Source: Blastocladiella emersonii ATCC 22665 (taxonomy: Eukaryota > Blastocladiomycota > Blastocladiomycetes > Blastocladiales > Blastocladiaceae). Taken from it: 64,000 nucleotides of DNA. Positions 43,660 through 53,085 of this stretch are shown piece by piece (position 1 is the stretch's first letter; the number at the start of each line of letters is the position of its first letter). The notes under the pieces were generated by a model, which was given only the letters and a program-made list of their open reading frames with translations, made no database searches and was not told where the DNA came from. The translations under genes were made by a program, and so were the position numbers. Location: positions 1,453,501 through 1,517,500 of the forward strand of contig JANHCV010000005.1 of NCBI GenBank assembly GCA_025594325.1, in the 5' to 3' direction.

Positions 43660-45448
43660 TTACAGGCACCGGAGAAGAGCATGTGCGAGAGGCGTGAGTT
43701 GGAGTGAAGGATAGAGGAGGGAGACATGAGGCATGATGCATGAGGGAAGTGGGAAGTGGGCCGTGAGACAGCGCAAACAATCGACGGGGTTACGCGAAGG
43801 GAGAAGCGAGTCAGGCCAGAGATCAGCCCGTCGCGCCCACGACATGATCGCCATGGCGACGCCGGCGACGAGCAGGGCGATTGTGGTCGCACTGTGGGCT
43901 TGGTTGAGGAGCTTGGACGGAGCGCCGCTGGGCACCTGGGTCACGAGCGCGGGGGCAGGCGACGGCGAGCCAGGGATCGCTGCCGCCGCCGTGGCGGTGG
44001 CCGCGGCCGTCGTCACGTTGGTCGCCGCCGTGGCAGTCGCCGTCTCGGTGGCAGTCGCTGTGGTGCTACTGTCCTTGAGCGCGTGGGCCGCAGCAGCACG
44101 AGCCGCAAGCGATGGGTTGAGGAACGGCGACGCGCCAGCCGCGCGGTACGCATCCTGGCCGAGGCACTCGTCGAGGCCCACGAGCTTGATACCCGGCTGC
44201 GAGCGGAGGTAGTCGATGATCAGATTGGTCGCGCGGACTGACTACGCATGCGAAGGTCGTGCGAGTTGTCAGTGACCGATTAACCGTGGCCATCGTCGGC
44301 AAAAGACGTACATATCCAAGCGTGTCATGCTGGAGATGGATCCACGACGACTCGGGGCGGACGAGCTCGAAGCGGGTGCGGAACTGAGCGAGCACGTTTT
44401 CGGGCGTCGCACGCGCAGTCTTGTCCAGCTGCCAGTCATCGGTATCGGCTACAGGTTTCGATGCGGTGAGGCATAAACCGGCATGGCCGCGACGTCGCAA
44501 GGGGGGAGCATCACACGGACCGTTGATGTTAATGGGCACGTAACCAGCCGACTCGAGGTAGCCCATGGAGCGCGCGTTGAAGTCGGGGAACGGCGGGCGG
44601 ACGAAGCGCGGGTGCACGCCGATCACCGAGTGCACGGCCACGTCGTTGAGCAGGATCTCGGCGCGCAGGTCAGCGAACGGCATGGCACCCTTGGGCACCG
44701 GCCGGTTGTTGTACTGGACGTGGCCGCTATCGCCAAGGCTGCGATGCGAGTACGTGTGCATGCCGATGACGTGGCCAGCTACACGCGCGAAAGAAAATGG
44801 AGAACGGGCGTGGCAGTCAGTCCGTGATCGACGGGTTGATCCGCCGCTGCGACGCAGCGTCACGTCAGACAAGCGTACACGCGCGCGAGTGTACGCACCG
44901 TCGTGTGCCTTCTTGAGCGACGCGGCGCGCGCGGGGGAGCGCATCACCTCGACGCCGAGGACAAAGAACGTGGCGCGCACTTTGGCCGCGCCAAGAATAT
45001 CGATGAGACTGTCGGTGAACTGGTTTGGTTGGTCAACGGCGCGCGATTGCGGTCAGATGTCGCCAGTTTCCACCATCACAGACAGAAAAATCTTGCGAGT
45101 ACATACCTCGGAGGTTCCATCATCGAACGTGAGCGCCATGTGGCCCTTTGTCTTGCACTGGCGGATCGGCGCGGGGACCGAGCAGGACCCGCAGTCGGCC
45201 GCGCACGTCGCACACGTCTCGCCGAGGTGAATCTCGCACACGCCGTTGCCGCACTTGGCAGGCCCGTCGCCGAGCGCGGCCGTCTCGGCAGCGAGGAACG
45301 CGTTCACGGCGGCAGCGGGCGGCTGCGCGCAGTTGGCGAGGTAGCACCACTGGCTCGGCGGCGCGAACGTCACGGCCTGCGCCGTCCGGGGTGTGATCGC
45401 GGCGACGAGGAGGGCAGCGAGAAGAGCGAGATGGATGAGCTTGGCCAT
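43660..45448 (-). CDS. Chitin/polysaccharide deacetylase (CE4), probably cell-surface anchored
   Basis: Five exons (45448-45107, 45019-44899, 44778-44521, 44448-44312, 44241-43660) encode about 479 residues. Residues 1-25 form a signal peptide. A small Cys-rich module (C66-C89: CGNGVCE, ETCATCAADCGSC) precedes the NodB domain. All five CE4 motifs are present after splicing: TFDDG (107-111), HTYSH, RPPFPDFN, DTDDW and IHLQHD. The metal triad is therefore complete. Pro/Ala/Thr-rich sequence and a hydrophobic segment (SATTIALLVAGVAMAIMSW) follow, as in GPI-anchored proteins. However, about 45 more residues continue to the stop at 43660, so either the anchor is transmembrane or the 3' end is misread. 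The enzyme removes acetyl groups from chitin, making chitosan in the cell wall. Confidence 0.88.
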
Positions 45449-46297
45449 GGTCTAATTTGAGGTTGATCTACAGGGCGCCGAGGTCGCCCGTCTAAGTGTG
45501 CAAGGGCGAACCGAGAGCACGAGTCGCCGCCGGGGAGGCGTTGGTCTTTGCTCGTCGCACAGCCCGTCACAAGTGCGAACTTGACGGGGCGAGTCGCGGT
45601 GGGCGCGCCGGAACCTCTGACAGTCTTGCTGCCTGGCTCCGCGCATGCGCACGCGAGTTCTACGCCACAGGCGCCCGGGCGCGGCGCCGCGCGCATGGGC
45701 CACGTCCAAGTTTCTGGCAAAATGAGAACCGATGCAAGATCACGCCCACCGCCTTGTTCTCCTTGCGCAGGATCAGAGGAACTAAACTGGCAGGATGGAC
45801 CGCGAGCGCGAGACGCGTCGCTTTATCATGTGACGCGACAATGATCATGATCATGATCAACGCTGCCGCCCCGTGCGAGGCCTAGCTTCCGGGCAAATGC
45901 GCCCACGGTCAAGTCTGACGAAGAACTCGCTGCAAGGGGCTTGGGCGAGTGTCGCGGTAGATACGAGAGGTCCTGAGCCGCTACCACAAGGCTATGCCGA
46001 GGCTTCCACGATGCCTGTGGTGTCTCATGTGTTCGGCACGACAGCAAGCGGGACGCGCACCAGATCTTTGTGGTAGAGGGCGTCAACCTCGCCGTAGCGC
46101 TAGTCACACGGTCTTGCTTGGCGAGAAGATTCACGGCGCCATGATGGAGCAGTGTGGGTTCCGCGCGCCCGCACGCAGACTTGAAGTTCGGGTGGTCTAA
46201 CAGCTCGCAGTTGCATGAACGGAATGTAGATGTCCCTCTCGAGAACGCAATATCTAATATAGTAGCTAAAGCGTTATAGTGTCACGATTTCTCACAC
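45449..46297. other. Intergenic, no gene seen
   Basis: This is the upstream region of the CE4 gene and the 3' flank of the next gene. A small ATGATC triple repeat lies at 45841-45858. No frame looks coding. Confidence 0.5.
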
Positions 46298-47273
46298 TCA
46301 CGAGCTCGCCGCGGTCTCGCCGTCCGCCAGCGCATCCACAGCAGCGGCAGCGGCAGCCGCCTCGGCCGCAGCGCGCCGGTTCTGCTTGTTGCGGAGCTTC
46401 TTGAGCCTCCGCTTCTCGGCCGCCGCAGCGGCAGCAGCTCCATCGACTTCCGTTGCTGGTGGCACCGGCGCTGGCGACGCGCTCGCGTTAGACGTTGGTG
46501 TGGCCTCGGGCGCGAGTCCCATGGCGGCGGCGATCGCAGGGTGAACGGGTCCAGCCGGAGGGGGCGGTACCGCAGCGGCGGCGGTGGCGGCGAGAAGAGC
46601 AGGGTGCACGGCGGGCGCATCCGCAGCAGAGGTCGCGGACGCGGACGCGGGCTGCTGCTTGTTCTTTTTCCGGCGCTTGCCGTTGGCGCCGCCGAGGTAG
46701 GCCGAGAGCGCGTCGGTCGATTTCGGGGCGGGTGCGGCGGCAGAGGTGGTCGCGGCGGCGGGAGCCGCGGAATCGACGACGCGCGCGGTCTTGCTCTCAG
46801 CGGGATCGTCGTGGTCCTCCTCGGCCTCGGCCGCCACCGACGACTCGGCAGCACCGGGCCGCTTCCCCTTGGCCTCGAGCACGGCCTTGCGGCGGTCGGC
46901 GGCGGCCATGTCGGCCTCGTAGTCGAACTCGCCCTTGCGCTTGCGGGCGTGGGTGCCGAGGATGCGGTCGCGCAGGCGCTTCTCCTCGGCGGAGATCAGG
47001 GTGCGGGCCTGGGCGGGGGTTGCGCCGAGGCCGAGTCTAGACGGGGGTCAGCATGGACGTGATCCTTGGCTGAGCAAGTGGGTGACCGTACCGCGAGGGC
47101 CGCGGCTGCTTGAGCGAGGACTCGAGCAGGGCCTGGAGCGACGCGGGCGCGGTGGCGGCGACCTCGGGCGGGTCGGCGGGGAACCAGTCCTCGACGTCGG
47201 CGTGGACCGCGGCCAGCGACGCCTCGAGGTCGGCCTGCAGGTCGGACACGGGTGCGGCGGGCCTCTTCATCAT
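46298..47273 (-). CDS. Basic Ala-rich hypothetical protein, probably nucleolar
   Basis: Two exons (47273-47092 and 47036-46298) encode 306 residues. The N-terminus MMKRPAAPVSDLQADLEASL is followed, across the splice, by RPSRLGLGATPAQARTL and then KRLRDRILGTHARKRKGEFD. The rest is Ala/Pro-rich with two basic clusters (GKRRKKNKQQ; EKRRLKKLRNKQNRRAA). The pattern W-F-P then R-L-G-L-G-A resembles a family of uncharacterised fungal and animal nuclear proteins, but I cannot name it with confidence. The basic clusters suggest nucleolar or ribosome-biogenesis location. Divergent from the membrane protein gene with 230 bp between. Confidence 0.65.
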
Positions 47274-47503
47274 GGCGCTTGCATGTGGTTTGGTAGCTGA
47301 GCGATCGCCGGCGTGGCCACGTCAAGGACGACGACGGCGGCCGCGGCCGAGCAGAGCGGAGTGCGCGTCTCCGTCACGTGGGCGTTGCCGGGTGGCGTGG
47401 CGCGCGTTTCGTTTCGTTCCCGGCGGGCCTCTTGGCGCGCGCGCGACGTGGCACCCAATCCTCTCTCCCGCCGAACGAACGAAGCACACGTAATACACCG
47501 AAA

Positions 47504-48341
47504 ATGTCGAACACCACCACCACCAACTACGAGCAGCTCCCGCAGTACCCCGCCGACGAGCCCACGGCCATCGCCACCACCGACGGCAAGGCCAAGCTGC
47601 CGCTCGTTACCGACGAGGAGGCCGGCGTCACCGCGGTCGCTGCCCCGCCCGCGTACGCCCCGCCCGCGCACCTGCTCCGCCACTCGTCGCCGCAGAAGGC
47701 CGAGAAGAAGCGCGCGACGTGCCTCGGGTGCATCGGGCTCAAGACGGGCGTGATTTCGCTCATCTCGTTTGCGCTGGTACGCACGCTCTCTCATTGCGTG
47801 CACTGCAAAGCTGATGGGTTGTTTCTAGGTCACGCGCGTCCTCATGGCCGCATTCACCGGCTTCCTGCTGTTCGCCGACCCGCGCACGCACCCGCTGCAC
47901 CCGCACGGGAACCACCACGGCCACGGGCACCACGGCGGTAACCACCACGGCGGTCACGGCAACCACCACGGCTCGGGCCACGGCCTGCACCACCAGCCGG
48001 GCGCCGACGTGTACGCCCCCGCGGACCCGTCCGACATGCGCCACCTGTACATCCTGGAACTCGTCCTGTTCGTGGCGACGACGCTGACGGCGGCGTTCAC
48101 GGCGGCGGGCCTGTACGCGGTCGTCGCGGGGAAGCCGGCGCTGTACCGCGCGTACGTGTGGATGCAGGGGTTCCTGACGACGCTGGCGGTCGTTGGGCGC
48201 GTCGCCGGGTGTGCGATGGCGATGGGCGGCGGGTGCGCGGCCGGCGCGGTCGTCGATGTGCTTGTGCAGATTTACTTCCTCCACGTCTACGTGCGGTACG
48301 CCAAGGTGCAGCGCGCCGAGCGCGCCGAGCTTTCGGAGTAA
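47504..48341 (+). CDS. Four-helix membrane protein with a His-rich loop
   Basis: Two exons (47504-47776, 47829-48341) encode 261 residues. A soluble, Pro/Ala-rich N-terminal third ends in a Lys/Cys patch (KKRATCLGCIGLKTG). Four hydrophobic segments follow: near VISLISFALVTRVLMAAFTG, ILELVLFVATTLTAAFTAAG, FLTTLAVVGRVAGCAMAMGG and AAGAVVDVLVQIYFLHVYV. Between the first and second lies about 30 residues with some 17 His and many Gly (NHHGHGHHGGNHHGGHG). Such loops bind zinc, nickel or copper in transporters, but this is no known transporter family. The intron cuts inside the first membrane segment. Role unknown. Confidence 0.72.
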
Positions 48342-48444
48342 GGTCGGAAGGGGTGGGCTAGTGTAAAGCGGCGATGAAGCGGCGCGGTGGGGGATTGTAT
48401 GTACGAAGGATGAAATAATAAGGAACACGAAAACTGGCTTGCGA

Positions 48445-51400
48445 TCAAGGATTTGGCGACCTGCTACTAGAACTCGACGCGACGGCCGCCGCAGCCGCCG
48501 CCGCGTCCTCGATGAGCGCGTTGCTTGGCGCGTGGAGCACGCCCTGCGCGTGCGCGACGACGGAGACGTCGGACCGGGACAGCGACGGGTGGACGCCGGA
48601 CATGCGGTGCTGTCGCGGCGCCCCGGACCCGGTCCCCGCAGCGCGCGCGAGCGTCTCGACGCGGCGCAGGAGCTCCTTGGGGTTATGCGCCGAGGAGTCG
48701 AGCACCTCGGGCGTGACGGACGTGCGCAAGATCTCGGCGAGCGCGCGCGGCACCGTCCACATGGTCTCCTGCCACATGAGCAGGTCGAAGATGCACGCGA
48801 CGGCCGCCATGTGGTGCTCCTCGTGGCGCGGCGGCGGCACCAGCAGGTTCGGCGCCATGATCGTCGCCAGGTTGCTGTAGTCCATGCGGCTGCCGCGCTC
48901 CGGGTCGTCGTCCGTCGGCACGCTGCACGCGGCGGCCACGTCGCGCAGGCACAGCAGCAGGACCTCGAGCACGTCGCGGTTCGGTTTCGGCAGTAGGCAG
49001 ATCCCGTAGTGCAGCACCCGCCGGCGCGTGTTCTCGTCCGTGATTTCTACAGTTGGTCGCACACGCAAGTCAGTTACGAACCCGCTCCACCGAACCACCA
49101 CAAAGGAAAACGTACGGGTACTCGACGTAAACAGCTTGTACAGGCGGAACGTCATGAGGGGCTCGGGCAGCTCGCGGAAGAACTTCTTGAGCAGCGCCGC
49201 GTTCTGCACCGGCCCGTCCTCGCGCAGCGCCTCGAGCGCCGCGACCGGGTTCGCGTCGAGCGCCTCGCGCACCGTGTTGAGCCGCTTGATGTTCCCGTTC
49301 TTGCGGAACACGCCCTCGACGTGCAGGTCGCCCGCGCGCAGGATCCCGATGCACGTGTCGATGAACGCCGGCACCTCGATCCGGCCCGGGCCCGCGCCCA
49401 GCGACGACGACACGCCCGAGCGGTGCACCAGCACGTCGAGCGACACGCCGAACGTGCCCGGGATCGGCACCGGGAACGGCGCGGCGCCCGCCGACGCGGG
49501 CGAGCCCGTCACGCCCTGGAACGCGGCCGCGGACGCGGACCCCGACGGTCCCGCGTACCCGAACGCCGACGCGGTCGCGGGCGCGTACCCGGACCCGCTG
49601 GGCGTCACGAGCACGCCGGTGCCCGTCGCCGCGCCGTGGTTGACGACGACGCCCGCGCCCGATGCCGCGACGGCGGCCGACCCACTCCCAAAATGCCCGT
49701 GTCCGTGATGATGATGATGATGCTCGTGCGCGGCCGCGGCAGCCGCCGCCGACTTCTTACTGCTGCGCCCGGCGCCCTTGACAAACGACGAGACGAACTT
49801 GCCCCACATCCCGCCGCCGGACCCACCCGCGGCGGCCGCGGCGGCCGCGGCCTTCTTGCCGTTACTCCCGCCGTCGTCGATCATGGCGACGACCTCGTCC
49901 GCGCGCATGATCCCGGCGCCGACCAGGATCGGCTCGAGGTCGCGCACCGCGAGGTGCCGGACCAGGAACGCCTCGAGGGCGCCGAGCTCCGAGAACCAGA
50001 TCTCGCCGGGCGGCGCCGCCGGGTGCTGCGGCGGGCCGGCCGTTGGCGGCGGCGGCGAGCGCATGCCCGCGGCGCGGGACAGCGAGGCGTGCGGCGGAGG
50101 CTGCGAGATGGGCGACGGCGGGGCGTGGCCGAGCGTGAGGATGGCGGGGGCGCCGACGGGGATCCCGGGGGCCCACCCGGGCAGCGCGGGCGGCGGGCCG
50201 GGCGGCGAGGTCCCCGCGGGATCGTCGGCGACCATCGGGATCGCGAGCGGCGTCGGCTGCGGGGACCCCGTGGACGTGGTCCCGGTCGACGCGTTGCGCG
50301 GGAGCGAGTCGCTGCGCGGCTTGATGAGCGACGACGCGGCCGCCGCCTGCGCGAGGGCGGCGGGATTGAGCGGGGGCTGGGCGGCGGCGGCGGCCTGGGC
50401 GGCCGCTTGCGCTGCAGCTGCGGCGGCTGCGGCGACCGCCGCCGACGTCGCGTCAACGGCGGACCCCGAAAGCACGCGCTTGCGGCGCGGGTCCTGCAGC
50501 GCGTCCGTGAGCCCCTCCTCCTCGACGTGCAGCAGCCCGAGCAGGCGCTTCAGCGCGACGCGCAGCAGGAACGTGTACTGCGACAGCGGCGTCACGTGCT
50601 CGAACGGCGCGGCGAGGGCGGCGACGGCGCGCCGGGACACGGTCGCGGTCCACGAGGCGGGGGCGGCGAACTCGTCGGCGTCGTCCGGGATCGCGGAAGG
50701 CTCGGGCAGCGTGATCCCGGCGGCGGCAATGCACTCGGTGCACATGATGCGGCCGGGGACGGGCGGCGCCGACGACGACGCGGGTGGTGGCGCGGCGACC
50801 TCGGCCGACTCGGTGGCCGCCGCGGCCGCGACGACGGCGGCGGTCTCCTCGCTAGTCGCGGGGACGAACGCGGCGCCCGCGAGGTCGGTCGCGAGCGGCT
50901 TGGCGCAGGTCGTACAGCGGAAGCACGGCACGTGCCAGCGCAGCGGGCCGCGGGCGATGCACGCCTCCTCGATAGTCGCGCGGCAGTGGAAGCACAGGTC
51001 CGACTTGACGTCCGTGTCGAGGACCATGCGCAAGCGGCGGTCCTGGTCGTCGCTGAGCAGGTCCATGAGGGTGTCGAGGAAGTCGGCGACGGCGCCGTTT
51101 GCGGCGTGCACGCGCTCGAGCCGCAGCGCGCCGACGAGCGCCTGGCGGATCAGCACCTTGAGCAGGTGCGCGAGCGACGTCACGAGCGACAGGAGTTCCT
51201 GGGTGATGCCGAGCCGCTGGCGCGCGCCGGTCCCGTCGGCGGTCGCCGCGAGGTTGCCCGCGTGCGACAGCAGCGAGAAGAAGCCGACAATCTTCTTGCA
51301 CAGCAGCTTGGGCTCGCGGTGCGGGATCACGCCGACGCGGTCGCCGGGCGCGGCGCGCGCGAGCCGGTCGTCGACCATGTCGATGCCCTGGAACAGCACC

Positions 51401-52392
51401 TCGACGTGCAGGATAAAGGACGCGGCCTCGTGGATGCCCTCGACGTAGTTGCCGTTGGACACGTGCAGCAGCATGTCCGAGATGCACGCGGCCGCGCTCT
51501 CCTCGAACACGGAGAGCACCGACCAGATGCGCGTCGCCTGCTCCTCCATGGCCTGCTGCTCGAGGCGCAGCTCGGCCGAGGATTTGGTTGGCGGCGCGCG
51601 GCGGCTGCGGTTGTGGCGGACGAGCGGGGCGTCGTCGTCGTCATCGTCATCGACGTCGTCCGCCCCAGAATCGCCGTCGCGCTCGTCGCTGGTGCCGTTG
51701 CCCTCGTCGATGTCGGACGACGACGGCGGCTGGGACGCGGGGAGGGCGGCGGGCGGCGCGGGTGCGGCGAGGGTGACGTTCCACGACTTGTGGATCATGT
51801 AGCACTCGGGGTGCCACTGCTCCTCGACGCCGTTGCGGGCAATCTCGACAAACTGCTTGAGGATGGCGACGCGGCACCCGGTGCAGACGGCGGCGTACTG
51901 GGTCGAGAAGTGGAAGTGGCAGTAGACGGCGCCGTCGTGCTCAAAGTACGACTCGCTGGGCCCGAACACGGTCGGGCACTGCGAGCAGGTGAAGTGCTCG
52001 ACGTGGTATTTGCGGCCGAGCGCGTGGATGTACGACCCGCGCAGGGCGCCGCCGCACTTGGCGCACAGCAGGTCGAGGCGCGCAAAGTAGTCGCGCTCGC
52101 ACAGCGGGTGCGGGGTGCCGTCCGCGTCCGTGATCGGGAAGAACTTGGCGGCCACGATCTGGTCGCAGTCCATGCACTTGAAGCACCCGAGGTGGTACGT
52201 CCCGCCCAGCGCGCGCACGAACTGGCCCGTCATGACCTGCCCGCACGCCGTGCACAGCTTGGGCGGGCGCGCCGGTTTGGGCGTCGCCGTGGCGCTGCCG
52301 CCGGGCGACGTCGACCGCGACACGGTGCCCGCGGGAGGCGCGAGGTCGGGCGCGTCGCTGATCCCGTTACTGGTAGTGTTGTTGGTAGCCAT
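48445..52392 (-). CDS. LRG1: LIM-domain RhoGAP (LRG1-like)
   Basis: Two exons (52392-49116 and 49046-48445) encode about 1292 residues. LIM domains: CTACGQVMTG...CFKCMDCD (from residue 47), CAKCGGALRGSY...CSQCP, CTGCRVAILKQF, and a fourth, CFHCRATIEEAC...CTTCAKPL. The middle is long, Ala/Gly/Pro-rich and low complexity. The RhoGAP domain begins about residue 1010, with the arginine finger in EGVFRKNGNIKRLN and the FFRELPEPLMTFRLYKLF motif, and continues in exon 2 (SNLATIMAPNLL). Fungal Lrg1 has the same order and inactivates Rho1 to control cell-wall glucan synthesis and polarity. The 69-nt intron is a multiple of three and stop-free, so it could be read through as an insert in the GAP domain; its GTACGT...CTGTAG borders argue that it is spliced out. 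Confidence 0.9.
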   Translation of the reverse strand: MATNNTTSNGISDAPDLAPPAGTVSRSTSPGGSATATPKPARPPKLCTACGQVMTGQFVRALGGTYHLGCFKCMDCDQIVAAKFFPITDADGTPHPLCERDYFARLDLLCAKCGGALRGSYIHALGRKYHVEHFTCSQCPTVFGPSESYFEHDGAVYCHFHFSTQYAAVCTGCRVAILKQFVEIARNGVEEQWHPECYMIHKSWNVTLAAPAPPAALPASQPPSSSDIDEGNGTSDERDGDSGADDVDDDDDDDAPLVRHNRSRRAPPTKSSAELRLEQQAMEEQATRIWSVLSVFEESAAACISDMLLHVSNGNYVEGIHEAASFILHVEVLFQGIDMVDDRLARAAPGDRVGVIPHREPKLLCKKIVGFFSLLSHAGNLAATADGTGARQRLGITQELLSLVTSLAHLLKVLIRQALVGALRLERVHAANGAVADFLDTLMDLLSDDQDRRLRMVLDTDVKSDLCFHCRATIEEACIARGPLRWHVPCFRCTTCAKPLATDLAGAAFVPATSEETAAVVAAAAATESAEVAAPPPASSSAPPVPGRIMCTECIAAAGITLPEPSAIPDDADEFAAPASWTATVSRRAVAALAAPFEHVTPLSQYTFLLRVALKRLLGLLHVEEEGLTDALQDPRRKRVLSGSAVDATSAAVAAAAAAAAQAAAQAAAAAQPPLNPAALAQAAAASSLIKPRSDSLPRNASTGTTSTGSPQPTPLAIPMVADDPAGTSPPGPPPALPGWAPGIPVGAPAILTLGHAPPSPISQPPPHASLSRAAGMRSPPPPTAGPPQHPAAPPGEIWFSELGALEAFLVRHLAVRDLEPILVGAGIMRADEVVAMIDDGGSNGKKAAAAAAAAGGSGGGMWGKFVSSFVKGAGRSSKKSAAAAAAAHEHHHHHHGHGHFGSGSAAVAASGAGVVVNHGAATGTGVLVTPSGSGYAPATASAFGYAGPSGSASAAAFQGVTGSPASAGAAPFPVPIPGTFGVSLDVLVHRSGVSSSLGAGPGRIEVPAFIDTCIGILRAGDLHVEGVFRKNGNIKRLNTVREALDANPVAALEALREDGPVQNAALLKKFFRELPEPLMTFRLYKLFTSSTRTFSFVVVRWSGFVTDLRVRPTVEITDENTRRRVLHYGICLLPKPNRDVLEVLLLCLRDVAAACSVPTDDDPERGSRMDYSNLATIMAPNLLVPPPRHEEHHMAAVACIFDLLMWQETMWTVPRALAEILRTSVTPEVLDSSAHNPKELLRRVETLARAAGTGSGAPRQHRMSGVHPSLSRSDVSVVAHAQGVLHAPSNALIEDAAAAAAAVASSSSSRSPNP

Positions 52393-53085
52393 GGTCGTGG
52401 TGGTGGTGGTGGTGGTGTGTTGTCGATGCATGAACGAGTCGGTGGGGGAGAGATGAGGGCGGCGCGAGGCGGCGGGAAAGACCGCGTCGGCGTCGTCGGT
52501 CGGTGTGCCGCGCCGAAGCGATGAGTCGCGCTCAGCGGTGGGCGGGGCGTGCGTTGCAGGGAGTGCGCGCGGGCAGAGCGGGTCGGGGCGGGGCGGCGGT
52601 GGTGGTGGGCAGGACCGCTGCGGCGGGCGGCGGTCGCGGTGGCGTAGTCGATATTTTGCAAAAATCGGTTCCGGCCGGTTTCGCTCGTCGTGTGGCGCCG
52701 CAAAAATCATGCTGGGTCGCATCGCGTGACCGCGCCTGCCCGCTAATGCTAATACTCGCTCGTATGTTTGAATATTACGCGACAAAGAGAAATGTGTGCT
52801 CTGACATGGAAGAATGTATGAGCTTCATCTCGAGATATTCTGACCTTGGGATCACGACAGTCATCACCCGTACCTCGGCCAGCACCCCGATATGACTCTC
52901 CATGCGTGTCCTTTAACTAGTCCTCACTCGGGAGTCAAGTTAAGCGTCGTGCATTGCGGTCGGGGTCGCGAACAGCAGCGGTGGTAGCGCAGGCAGCGAG
53001 CGTCCCTGACTTGGGCGCAGCGGCCGTGTCGTGTTGATCATCCCGCTGCCCGCTCGCCGCAGCAACTGCAACGCCCATCACCACC
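52393..53085. other. Divergent intergenic region of LRG1 and YME2
   Basis: This region serves as promoter for both genes. A CA/AC run (CCACCACCACC on the minus strand) lies directly upstream of the LRG1 ATG. Positions 52750-52930 are AT-richer. No gene is seen. Confidence 0.5.

Noticed and set aside
49009-52524. 1171-residue open frame antisense to LRG1
   Set aside because: Arg/Gly/Ala-rich shadow caused by high GC and codon bias; no domain, and the opposite strand has clear LIM and RhoGAP domains.
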